Source: Maribrevibacterium harenarium
GTDB lineage: Bacteria; Pseudomonadota; Gammaproteobacteria; Pseudomonadales; Marinomonadaceae
NCBI RefSeq assembly: GCF_006385675.1
Contig: NZ_VFRR01000006.1
Coordinates: 1 to 64,000 of the forward strand
Direction of reading: 5' to 3'
Length of the DNA: 64,000 bases
How positions within the stretch are numbered: the first letter of the stretch is position 1; each line of letters starts with the position of its first letter. Positions 43,764 through 50,813 of this stretch are shown here, piece by piece. The notes beneath the pieces are model-generated. The model searched no databases and was not told the origin of the DNA. It saw only the letters and a program-made list of their open reading frames with translations. Made by a program: the position numbers and the translations under genes.

Positions 43764-44117
43764 TTATCGGTAACTAATAGTTCCAGTATCTTTAGTGTTA
43801 TCCTGCACTTCCCGCCTAAGCATTTCTATCTCGGCAGTCAGTTCTTCGTGTTCTTTTATTTTTCGCTTTAAAAAGCGTTTTGTTAGTACTGCCTTTTCTT
43901 CTAAGCCATGTAGGGTCAGGAGGTATAAATAGCCGCTTTTTTGTGGGTTGTTTTTGAAGTTTTCGGCTTTGACTAGGCCCTTTTCCATTAGGGCTTTTAG
44001 GCAGTAGTTGGCCTTGCCTAGGCTGATGCCAAGGCGCTTGGCTAGCTCCCGCTGGCTTAGCTGCGGGTCGGCTTCTAGTTCTTTTAAAATTTTGTAGCGG
44101 TACTCTTCCGTTAGCAT
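43764..44117 (-). CDS. MarR-family EPS-associated transcriptional regulator
   Basis: A 117-residue winged-helix protein. The HTH lies at about residues 16-60 ([20 protein letters not shown], then [15 protein letters not shown]), and a coiled-coil helix (ILKELEADP at the front, [17 protein letters not shown] at the back) may dimerise it. It is the first gene of the O-antigen operon, as these regulators commonly are, and may control that operon. Confidence 0.87.
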   Translation of the reverse strand: MLTEEYRYKILKELEADPQLSQRELAKRLGISLGKANYCLKALMEKGLVKAENFKNNPQKSGYLYLLTLHGLEEKAVLTKRFLKRKIKEHEELTAEIEMLRREVQDNTKDTGTISYR

Positions 44118-44463
44118 AGTTGGCCTTTGCAGTATTGGGCTGGCGGTTGGCTGTGCTGGTGTGGCTGTGTAAAAAGCGTAGAAGAGTAAATGGCGAATGT
44201 GACAGTTTGGTGAACGCGCGCAGATGCTGCCGGAGTGGTGGGCAGATGGGTAACGGTTGTGTCAAAAACGCGGGCCACGGGGTACTTCCTTGCCAGTTGG
44301 CGGTTGTGTTTGCTACTTGCTGTGTGTTCAAGAGGTGAACAATGATATTACAGGAGGTAATGTTGTGTAAATAAAGCGCAAGGGATTTTTGTGGATATGG
44401 GGGGAGTTTTGATTGGGGGCAAGGAAAAGTGGGGAGGGTTGGGTATTTTTGCTAAGGGGTAAT
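44118..44463. other. Regulatory gap upstream of the O-antigen operon
   Basis: About 345 bp with no convincing gene. On the minus strand a weak promoter-like pair occurs near 44345-44371 (TTTACA, 15-bp spacer, TAATAT). I found no clear ops/JUMPstart element. The region must hold the operon promoter because the beta-CASP gene diverges from it. Confidence 0.35.
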
Positions 44464-44555
44464 GGGGTCAGACCCTCCTGCAAGTTGGGTTGGTTTTGGC
44501 TGATTGCCTCATTTAGGAGGGTCTGACCCCGAGCGTGTGGCGGGGGTCTGACCCC
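44464..44555 (+). repeat. Family A REPIN plus an extra REP before the beta-CASP gene
   Basis: GGGGTCAGACCCTCC at 44464-44478 and the inverted GGAGGGTCTGACCCC ending at 44530 enclose a middle with GGTTTTGGCTGATTGCCTC. A third REP, GGGGTCTGACCCC, is at 44543-44555, about 20 bp before the start codon. Confidence 0.88.
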
Positions 44556-44576
44556 GCGCGAGGAAGAAGGAGAAGG

Positions 44577-46391
44577 ATGATGTTTGAGGTTAAGCACCAT
44601 GGTGCGGTAGACGGTGTGACTGGGTCTTGCCATGAGTTGGTGGTGGATGCTGGGAATAGTGTGTTGGTGGATATTGGGTTGTTCCAGGGGGCGGAGGTGT
44701 CTGGCTCTGGGGCGGGTGCGGCGCAGTTGGCGGTGGAGTTTGATATTGCGACGGTGCGGGCGTTGGTGATCACCCATGTGCATATCGACCATGTGGGGCG
44801 GCTGCCCTATTTGCTGGCGGCGGGGTTTGCGGGGCCGATTATTTGTAGTGTGCCGAGTGCTAGGTTGTTGCCGTTGGTGATCGAGGATGCCCTAAAGGTA
44901 GGGGTGACGCGCAATCAAGGGATTATTGATGCCTGCTTGGCGCGGCTGGCGGAGCAGTTGGTGCCGGTGGAATATTATGAGTGGGTTGAGGTGGGGTTGG
45001 TTGAGTCACCCTATCGTTTGCAAGTTCGGTTGAGCCCGGCGGGGCATATATTGGGGTCGGCTTATGTGACTTGTCGGGTTAGAAGGGATTTATCGCCCAA
45101 AGGATTGGGTTTATCGCCCAAGGGATTGGGCTCGTACGATGTAGGAGGCCATTCTATGGCCGATGGATCTATCGCTCAAGGGATTGAGCTCGTACGAGGC
45201 CATTCTATGGCCGATGGATCTATCGCTCAAAGGATTGAGCTCGTACGAGGCCATTCTATGGCCGATGGATCTATCGCTCAAGGGATTGAGCTCGTACGAG
45301 GCCATTCTATGGCCGATGGATTGGGGGAATCGCCCAAGGGATTGGGCTCGTACAATGATGTGGCTGATGGATTGGGAGAGTCGCCCAAAGGATTGGGCTC
45401 GTACAATGATGTGGCTGATGGATTGGGAGAGTCGCCCAAGGGATTGGGCTCGTACAATGATGTAGCCGATGGATTGAGAGAATCGCCCAAGAGATGGGAT
45501 GTGGTGTTTTCGGGGGATTTGGGGGCACCGTATGCGCCTTTGTTGTCTGCGCCGCGGTCGCCCTATCGGGCGGATCAGTTGGTGTTGGAGAGTACCTACG
45601 GGGACAAGAATCATGAGGATCGCCGTTCCCGGCGCAAGCGTTTACAAGGCTGTATGGAGCGGGCGTTGGCGGATGGGGGTGTGGTGCTGGTGCCGGCGTT
45701 TTCTATTGGTCGTACTCAGGAGTTACTGTACGAGATCGAGGCGATTATTCATGCCAATGCGGAGAAGGATATCAGCCATACGGCCTATGGGCGGGCGGTG
45801 AATTGGTCGGAGTTGGATATTATTATTGATTCGCCGTTGGCGAGCGAGTTTACCGAGGTATATCGGGAGCTAAAGCCCTATTGGGATAAGGAAGCCAAGC
45901 GGCGGGTGGAAGGTGGGCGGCATCCGCTGAGTTTCGAGCAGTTGACCACCATCGACAGCCACGAGCTGCACTTGCAGACGGTGGCGTATTTGGCGAAGCA
46001 AAAGCGCCCGGCCATTGTTATCGCCGCATCGGGCATGTGTGCCGGTGGGCGTATGGTGAATTACCTAAAGGCCCTACTGGGGGATGCCCGCAACGATGTG
46101 GTGTTTGTGGGGTATCAGGCTCAGGGCACGCCGGGGCGGGATATTCTCAAATACCACGATCGGCCTGGGGGCTATGTGATGCTGGATGGGGAGAAGTACA
46201 CCATCAACGCCAAAGTGTGGCAAATGGGTGGGTACTCCGCCCATGCGGGGCAGAAAGATCTGGTCAACTTTGTGAAGCGCATTCGGTATAAGCCGGTGCA
46301 GGTGAAACTGGTACATGGGGATGGTGAGGCTAAGCGGGCGTTGCAGGGGGTGTTGCAACGGGAGTTGCCGGGGACAGAGGTGGTGGTGTAA
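44577..46391 (+). CDS. Metallo-beta-lactamase/beta-CASP ribonuclease with a translated repeat insert
   Basis: A 604-residue CPSF73/Ysh1-like nuclease, about 140 residues longer than usual. Zinc motifs are THVHIDHVGRLPYL, PAGHILGSAYV and FSGDLG. The beta-CASP motifs are ESTYGDKNHEDR, VLVPAFSIGRTQELLYE, IAASGMCAGGRMVNYL and the final GYSAHAGQKDL. Between GHILGSAYVTCRV and VVFSGDLG, residues about 171-307 are encoded by nine family B hairpin units in frame (repeated GHSMADG and GLGSYNDVADG blocks). All catalytic motifs remain in frame on both sides. Start ATG 44577 (or 44580) follows AAGGAG. Confidence 0.88.
   Translation: MMFEVKHHGAVDGVTGSCHELVVDAGNSVLVDIGLFQGAEVSGSGAGAAQLAVEFDIATVRALVITHVHIDHVGRLPYLLAAGFAGPIICSVPSARLLPLVIEDALKVGVTRNQGIIDACLARLAEQLVPVEYYEWVEVGLVESPYRLQVRLSPAGHILGSAYVTCRVRRDLSPKGLGLSPKGLGSYDVGGHSMADGSIAQGIELVRGHSMADGSIAQRIELVRGHSMADGSIAQGIELVRGHSMADGLGESPKGLGSYNDVADGLGESPKGLGSYNDVADGLGESPKGLGSYNDVADGLRESPKRWDVVFSGDLGAPYAPLLSAPRSPYRADQLVLESTYGDKNHEDRRSRRKRLQGCMERALADGGVVLVPAFSIGRTQELLYEIEAIIHANAEKDISHTAYGRAVNWSELDIIIDSPLASEFTEVYRELKPYWDKEAKRRVEGGRHPLSFEQLTTIDSHELHLQTVAYLAKQKRPAIVIAASGMCAGGRMVNYLKALLGDARNDVVFVGYQAQGTPGRDILKYHDRPGGYVMLDGEKYTINAKVWQMGGYSAHAGQKDLVNFVKRIRYKPVQVKLVHGDGEAKRALQGVLQRELPGTEVVV
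45091..45498 (-). repeat. Family B hairpin array embedded in frame in the beta-CASP gene
   Basis: About nine hairpin units in the opposite orientation to the glmU-glmS array. Most have a 51-bp period (17 codons). Copies near 45172, 45223 and 45274 use GCTCAA/TTGAGC stems; copies near 45332, 45383 and 45434 use GCCCAA/TTGGGC stems. The two subgroups are read in different frames (SIAQGIELVRG versus ESPKGLGSYND). Confidence 0.9.
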
Positions 46392-46394
46392 ACA

Positions 46395-46523
46395 AGGGGT
46401 CAGACCCTCCACTCATGGGGTCAGACCCTCCAGCTAGATAAGTTGGTGATGGCTGATTACATCACCTAGGAGGGTCTGACCCCGGGTAACGGCGGTTTAC
46501 CGTGGTGGCGGGGGTCTGACCCC
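46395..46523 (+). repeat. Family A REP cluster after the beta-CASP gene
   Basis: GGGGTCAGACCCTCC at about 46396 and 46417, an inverted GGAGGGTCTGACCCC ending at 46483, and GGGGTCTGACCCC at about 46511-46523. The inner stretch contains GGCTGATTACATCACC. It includes at least one full REPIN. Confidence 0.88.
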
Positions 46524-46544
46524 ACGCATAAACTGTAGCCAACC

Positions 46545-46572
46545 TCGACATATACTTACGCGTGTGTATAAT
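46545..46572 (+). promoter_or_regulatory. Promoter of the second hicAB module
   Basis: TCGACA (46545-46550) and a perfect TATAAT (46567-46572) with a 16-bp spacer. TATAC and GTATA half-sites around the -10 may form a HicB operator. AGAAGGA before ATG 46601 is intact. Confidence 0.6.
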
Positions 46573-46600
46573 TTATTTGTTCAACGAGAAGGATATCGTT

Positions 46601-46735
46601 ATGAACTCAAAAGATCTGATCAAGCTTTTGCTTGCCAACGGGTGTGTTTTCGTCCGCCACGGCAAGTGGGCTAGGGGTCAGACCCCCTTGGCTTATCGCA
46701 GGTTTTGGCGGTTTACCCTGGTGGTGGGGGTCTGA
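46601..46735 (+). pseudogene. hicA: HicA toxin truncated by a REPIN
   Basis: ATG 46601 begins MNSKDLIKLLLANGCVFVRH-GK, a standard HicA N-terminus. It then runs into a REPIN at 46674 and stops inside it at 46735 after 44 residues. The catalytic His segment (GxHxxF) and the rest of the toxin are missing. Only about 24 bp separate the REPIN from hicB, so the toxin was partly deleted rather than simply split. Promoter and ribosome-binding site remain. Confidence 0.82.
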
Positions 46736-46739
46736 CCCC
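46674..46739 (+). repeat. Family A REPIN inside hicA
   Basis: GGGGTCAGACCCCC from 46674 and the inverted GGGGGTCTGACCCC ending at 46739. The middle has CAGGTTTTGGCGGTTTACC, the same type as the copies flanking the RAYT gene. Confidence 0.92.
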
Positions 46740-46763
46740 GGACGGTACTTACGTGAGGTGGTT

Positions 46764-47186
46764 ATGTTGTTTATGGTTGGTATCGAAAAACCTGAGAATA
46801 AAAACAGTGCCTGGGGCATTGTTGTTCCCGTTTTTGAAGAGTTAGGTTATGGCTGTGTTTCCGCGGCAGACAGTCAAGCTGAGTTGTTGTACCGCGCCAA
46901 GGAAGCGATTTTGACGATGGCCGAGGAAGTCATCGCTGATGGCCATATGATCTCGGCTTTGGATCGTGGATTCGCCGATTATCAAGCGGATTACCCTAGT
47001 TTTGAACGATGGTTGGCAGTAGAGGTACCCGTCGAGGGGCTAAAAGGGAAACAGAAACGGGTGAACATTACCCTTCCAGAGCCATTGCTGGCGCGAGTGG
47101 ATGCCTATGTCGGATTTCATAATGAGTTTAAAGATCGATCCGACTTCTTAGCCAAAGCAGCGGATCGCTTTATGCAGAATAGTTAG
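46764..47186 (+). CDS. hicB: HicB-family antitoxin, orphaned
   Basis: A 140-residue antitoxin from ATG 46764 with GAGG about 7 nt upstream. The HicB fold is seen in MLFMVGIEKPENKNSAWGIV, then FEELGYGCVSAADSQAELL. The C-terminal ribbon-helix-helix segment is KRVNITLPEPLLARVDAYV. Its toxin upstream is truncated, so it may now serve only as a DNA-binding regulator. Confidence 0.87.
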   Translation: MLFMVGIEKPENKNSAWGIVVPVFEELGYGCVSAADSQAELLYRAKEAILTMAEEVIADGHMISALDRGFADYQADYPSFERWLAVEVPVEGLKGKQKRVNITLPEPLLARVDAYVGFHNEFKDRSDFLAKAADRFMQNS

Positions 47187-47199
47187 GTTAAGAGGGTCA

Positions 47200-47287
47200 G
47201 GGGGTCAGACCCCCTTGGGTTACCGCTGGTTTTGGCGGCTTACCGAGGTGGCGGGGGTCTGACCCCGGGCAAGGGAGGGTCTGACCC
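47200..47287 (+). repeat. Family A REPIN plus one partial REP
   Basis: GGGGTCAGACCCC at 47201-47213 and the inverted GGGGTCTGACCCC ending at 47265, with the TTACCGCTGGTTTTGGCGG middle. A degenerate GGAGGGTCTGACCC is at about 47274-47287. It lies between convergent hicB and the HEPN gene. Confidence 0.9.
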
Positions 47288-47297
47288 TTGGTGAGTG

Positions 47298-47789
47298 TTA
47301 TCTTGGCAATCCTCTATTATCTAGATCTGTATTTATCGCCTCAGCTACGCTGATCAAGAAATCGAGATTGTCATGCGCTGTCTGTAGAGCGTCTACGAGT
47401 ATATTCAGGTCTTCGATATATTCGTGGATCATCTGATTTCTGAGTTGACGCAACTCCAGCCATCTATCCACAGAGGGTAATACACCAATTTTTTCGGCTT
47501 TATCCAAGTTATCGATTGCTACGTTGGTTTTCTCTTCCAAAAAGTCCAACCAAGCAGGCAGCAGCTTATCGCCGACCGTATCTTGCAGGCGACAAAACCG
47601 ACTAATAAAGGCCTCTAGTTGCTCCGCTAACTCTTCATTGCTACTTAATTGCTCGGCCGACTCAATAGTGAAAGGCTGACTGAACATTTTACCAGCTGAA
47701 TAGTTTAAATGATGTATTTCCCTGTCGACCACTCGCCTTAAAAAGGCCAATCTTTCTAGTTTATCGATGGCGTTGGTCTTCCGTTTCAC
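47298..47789 (-). CDS. hepT: HEPN-domain toxin (HepT-like)
   Basis: A 163-residue, all-helical protein with the HEPN RNase motif Arg117-Asn118-x3-His122 (RQLRNQMIHEY). HEPN toxins of this type cleave RNA and are AMPylated by the partner MNT antitoxin. The start overlaps the MNT stop by 4 bp. Appears intact. Confidence 0.88.
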   Translation of the reverse strand: MKRKTNAIDKLERLAFLRRVVDREIHHLNYSAGKMFSQPFTIESAEQLSSNEELAEQLEAFISRFCRLQDTVGDKLLPAWLDFLEEKTNVAIDNLDKAEKIGVLPSVDRWLELRQLRNQMIHEYIEDLNILVDALQTAHDNLDFLISVAEAINTDLDNRGLPR

Positions 47790-48127
47790 AAGGCAACTCC
47801 TTTGCTTTTCGCTATCTGATGTATGGGTAGGCTTTGCAGGTTTGGGGCAGAAAGCAGAACATCTACCTTACGACCTTGAAACACTCGAACAAGGCGTGCG
47901 CTTATTTTTGCTGACACTAAAGCAGGGCGCTCCACTTCATAGTTTAGGCTAATTAGCAAATCTACATCTCCGCCTTTTTGGCTATCATCAACACGAGATC
48001 CAAATAGCGTGATCGTTGCCTCTTCGCCGACTACGGCGGCCACAACTTGTTTAATCGCTTGCAGTTGTTTGTCAGTCAATCTCACTTTGGTTGTCTCGCT
48101 GTGATTATCTGCACTCAAGGGGTCCAC
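47786..48127 (-). CDS. mntA: MNT-domain nucleotidyltransferase antitoxin (MntA-like)
   Basis: A 113-residue minimal nucleotidyltransferase. The active site ITLFGSRVDDSQKGGDVDLL has GSR and the metal-binding DVD. It probably AMPylates the HEPN toxin encoded downstream. The first residues (MDPLSADNHSE) lie at the edge of a REPIN, so the true start may be slightly internal. Confidence 0.88.
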   Translation of the reverse strand: MDPLSADNHSETTKVRLTDKQLQAIKQVVAAVVGEEATITLFGSRVDDSQKGGDVDLLISLNYEVERPALVSAKISARLVRVFQGRKVDVLLSAPNLQSLPIHQIAKSKGVAL

Positions 48128-48131
48128 TCAA

Positions 48132-48298
48132 GGGGTCAGACCCCCTTGGGTTACCGCTGGTTTTGGCGGTTTATCTCGATGGCGGGGGTCTGACCCCGAG
48201 CATTGCTAAACAACCATCAAGATAACATGAACCCATAACGCTTTAAAGAACACCACTGATGGGGTCTGCTGACCCTCGGGGTCAAGGGGTCTGACCCC
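48132..48298 (+). repeat. Family A REPIN and REP pair
   Basis: A complete REPIN (48132-48197) has the TTACCGCTGGTTTTGGCGG middle. A split palindrome GGGGTCTGCTGACCC follows at 48261-48275, and GGGGTCTGACCCC at 48286-48298. Confidence 0.9.
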
Positions 48299-48357
48299 GA
48301 CATGGATAAAAACTGTACATATAAACAGCAATGTGTAATATTTATCAATTATATCAA

Positions 48358-48414
48358 GGGGTCAGACCCCATTATCGGAGGGTCTGCCCCCCAACAAGGG
48401 AGGGTCTGACCCCC
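48358..48414 (+). repeat. Family A REPs immediately upstream of the RAYT gene
   Basis: GGGGTCAGACCCC at 48358-48370, a GGGTCTGCCCCCC variant near 48381, and GAGGGTCTGACCCCC at about 48402-48416. They end about 18 bp before the RAYT start; the ribosome-binding site GGAGG follows directly. Confidence 0.9.
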
Positions 48415-48433
48415 AACAAGGAAGGAGGCAAGG

Positions 48434-49036
48434 ATGCCAAGAAGAAAACGTTTGTTTTTGCCGGGTGTACCGGTTCATTTGGTGCAGCGTGGCGTGGGTC
48501 GCCAGGCAGTGTTTTTTGAGGATGCGGATTATAAGGCCTATGGCTATTGGATGAAGGAGTCCGCAGCCCAGTATCAGGTGGATATTCACGCCTTTGTGCT
48601 GATGACGAATCATGTGCATATTTTGGCATCAGCGGCCGAAGGAGCGTGTTTTAGCCAGTTTATGCAGCATATCGGGCGCCATTATGTGCCTTATATTAAT
48701 AAGAAGTACGAGCGCAGCGGCACCCTTTGGGAAGGGCGTTTTCGCAGCAGCTTGATCAAGTCTGATCGGCATTTTCTCACGGTGATGCGCTATATCGAGC
48801 TGAACCCAGTGCGGGCGCATATGGTGCAGGACCCAGCCCTCTATCGGTGGTCTAGCTACCGTCATAATACCGGGATCAAGCCCCTGACTTTTGTCACCCC
48901 TCACCCACTGTACGAAGCATTAGGTAAAGACCACGCAAGCCGCACCGAGCGCTATCAGCGCCTGTTTGCCGACGCCCTACCCGATGATGATCTCAACGCG
49001 ATCCGCTTGGCCATGAGAAAAGGCGAGCTGGAGTAA
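48434..49036 (+). CDS. rayT: REP-associated tyrosine transposase (RAYT, Y1 family)
   Basis: A 200-residue IS200/IS605-like single-strand transposase. The HUH motif is His60-x-His62 in LMTNHVHIL. The catalytic Tyr120 is in MRYIELNPVRAHM, the typical RAYT block. GTLWEGRFRSSLI precedes it. The N-terminus PRRKRLFLPGVPVHLVQRG also fits the family. Unlike IS200 it has no own ends; it is flanked on both sides by family A REPs, the expected arrangement for the enzyme that mobilises REPINs. Confidence 0.93.
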   Translation: MPRRKRLFLPGVPVHLVQRGVGRQAVFFEDADYKAYGYWMKESAAQYQVDIHAFVLMTNHVHILASAAEGACFSQFMQHIGRHYVPYINKKYERSGTLWEGRFRSSLIKSDRHFLTVMRYIELNPVRAHMVQDPALYRWSSYRHNTGIKPLTFVTPHPLYEALGKDHASRTERYQRLFADALPDDDLNAIRLAMRKGELE

Positions 49037-49037
49037 A

Positions 49038-49138
49038 GGGGTCAGACCCCCTTGGGTTACCGCTGGTTTTGGCGCTTTATCGTGGTGATGGGGGTCTGAC
49101 CCCTTTTGGGATTACCTCACTTAGGAGGGTCTGACCCC
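49038..49138 (+). repeat. Family A REPIN and REP immediately downstream of RAYT
   Basis: The REPIN starts 2 bp after the RAYT stop (GGGGTCAGACCCC from 49038) and ends near 49103, with the TTACCGCTGGTTTTGGCG middle. A GAGGGTCTGACCCC follows at 49125-49138. Confidence 0.92.
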
Positions 49139-49237
49139 ATGTAGCCGACCCCATTATTTTTGTAACTTTTTGCGGGTATTTTTGTTAGCATTACGGGCAG
49201 TTTTGTACTTAGTCACTTTTAACAAAAGGTATGTGTA

Positions 49238-50740
49238 ATGGAGCAGTTTCCTCAGACGCGGGATGATGAGATCGATTTAGCGGAGTTGTTTGCCAAGTTG
49301 TGGCGTAAGCGCTTGGTGGTGGTGTTGGTTGCGCTGTTGGGCTTTTTAGCCGGTGGGGCGGTATTCCTGAAAAGTTGGATGGCTCAACCGCTAGAGAATC
49401 AGGCGGCGGTGGAGTTGCGTTTTAACTTCAACGGCGTGCAAGATGGCCGCTACCCGAACGGGCAGCCGTTTTCGATCAACGATATTATCTCTACCAATGT
49501 GTTGAACAAGGTTTTCGAGCAGAAGAACTTGGCTCAGTACGGTTTGACGCAACAGGACTTTGCTTCGGCGGTGTCTATTGCGCCCTTCTCTACCAACCGT
49601 GAGTTTATTGAAGCACGTTTTAAAGATGCCCTATCTGCCAAAAATATTACGCCGGCGGAAATTGCAGAGCTAAATGATAACTACAGTCGTGAGTTGAATG
49701 CTTCGACTCGTCGCTTTGCTAAGTTGAGTTTATCTTTGCCTGCTTCCGTTGCTATTTCTACGTCAACTCAAGTCGATATTCTCGGGGCGATTCCACAGAC
49801 TTGGGCTAACGAAGCGGTAGAGAGCTACGGCGTATTAAATATCTCTAATGCCAAGCCAAATGAATTCGATAGCGGTCTTGTTGAGGGTTATGAATATCTT
49901 ATTAGCACTCGCTACCTAGCCGACTATTTGGACATGTTGAAAGGCATTTTAAAAACGCTAGCAGCAGATGATGTTGCTCGGTTGCAGGTCGACCCAGAGA
50001 CTGGTGCTACTGTCTCCACCTTGGAAAATGATTTAGGTGATGTCAAAGCATTCCACCTAGATGTATTAACTCGTGCTTTTTCTATTAGCCCAGTGGCGAA
50101 GGATTTGAACGAAGCCAAGTTCTACCTGAACAACGAAATCCTTTCCAAAGAAGAGCAGCTAGACGAAACCCAACGCCGCGCGGTGGTGTTGCAAGATGCT
50201 TACAATCGCTACATTAATGGCGAGCAGGACTTAAAAATGCCTGGCGCGGCTTCTTCTGCGAGTCAAAATATAACCGCCCAATACGGCGATGAGTTTTTGA
50301 CTCGCTTGATGTCTATTGGTGATCAGTTATCCGATGCCAAATTCAAGCAAGCGTTATTGAACCGCTCTCTTGAATTGCGTTTGGAAGCAGAAAATATCTC
50401 TACCGATATCTCCCGCTTAAAACGCAACTTAGCCCAGTTTGATCAAGCTAAGAACCAGACTACGTCAGATATAGATGAAGCCCGCGTACGTAAAGAAATT
50501 AGCTACGTTTCTGAAAAACTTCAGTCCACTAAAGCATCCATCGAGCGCATCGCCGCACTGCGTGCTGATCGTATCTTGGGACAATCTTCTAGCTTGTATG
50601 CGCTTAACAGCGAGCCAGTTGTAGTGAATAACTTTATGGCACAGGTCAAAGCCCTAGTGAAATTCGCTGGCCTTGGCTTAGTGGCTGGATTGTTTATCGG
50701 TTTATTTGCCGCCCTAATGCTAGCGGTAGTGCGTAAATAA
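49238..50740 (+). CDS. wzz: Wzz-family polysaccharide co-polymerase
   Basis: A 500-residue chain-length regulator. The N-terminal QTRDDEIDLAELFAKLWRK is the Wzz signature. Membrane helices are at about 30-48 (VVVLVALLGFLAGGAVF) and 475-495 (FAGLGLVAGLFIGLFAALML), with a long coiled-coil periplasmic domain between. It is intact, unlike its paralog at 17827-18944. The gene is monocistronic and convergent with the ABC gene. Confidence 0.92.
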   Translation: MEQFPQTRDDEIDLAELFAKLWRKRLVVVLVALLGFLAGGAVFLKSWMAQPLENQAAVELRFNFNGVQDGRYPNGQPFSINDIISTNVLNKVFEQKNLAQYGLTQQDFASAVSIAPFSTNREFIEARFKDALSAKNITPAEIAELNDNYSRELNASTRRFAKLSLSLPASVAISTSTQVDILGAIPQTWANEAVESYGVLNISNAKPNEFDSGLVEGYEYLISTRYLADYLDMLKGILKTLAADDVARLQVDPETGATVSTLENDLGDVKAFHLDVLTRAFSISPVAKDLNEAKFYLNNEILSKEEQLDETQRRAVVLQDAYNRYINGEQDLKMPGAASSASQNITAQYGDEFLTRLMSIGDQLSDAKFKQALLNRSLELRLEAENISTDISRLKRNLAQFDQAKNQTTSDIDEARVRKEISYVSEKLQSTKASIERIAALRADRILGQSSSLYALNSEPVVVNNFMAQVKALVKFAGLGLVAGLFIGLFAALMLAVVRK

Positions 50741-50754
50741 CCACCGAAACTAAT

Positions 50755-50800
50755 GGGGTCAGACCCCTCTCCCCCCGAGGGGGGTGAGGGGTCTGACCCC
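50755..50800. terminator. Large REP palindrome between convergent genes, likely bidirectional terminator
   Basis: GGGGTCAGACCCC (50755-50767) and GGGGTCTGACCCC (50788-50800) enclose CTCTCCCCCC and GGGGGGTGAG. The whole forms one inverted repeat with 22-bp arms, a single mismatch and a 2-nt centre. It sits 14 bp from each convergent gene, so it may block transcription both ways even without a long U-run. Confidence 0.6.
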
Positions 50801-50813
50801 AATACCGAAGATG

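Noticed and set aside
44118-44340. An ops/JUMPstart element upstream of the O-antigen operon
   Set aside because: A GGCGGT-containing stretch occurs but on the wrong strand and without the rest of the consensus.
45163-45614. Several alternative open frames on both strands within the beta-CASP gene
   Set aside because: They arise from the 51-bp repeats, which stay open in multiple frames; the main frame has conserved catalytic motifs on both sides.
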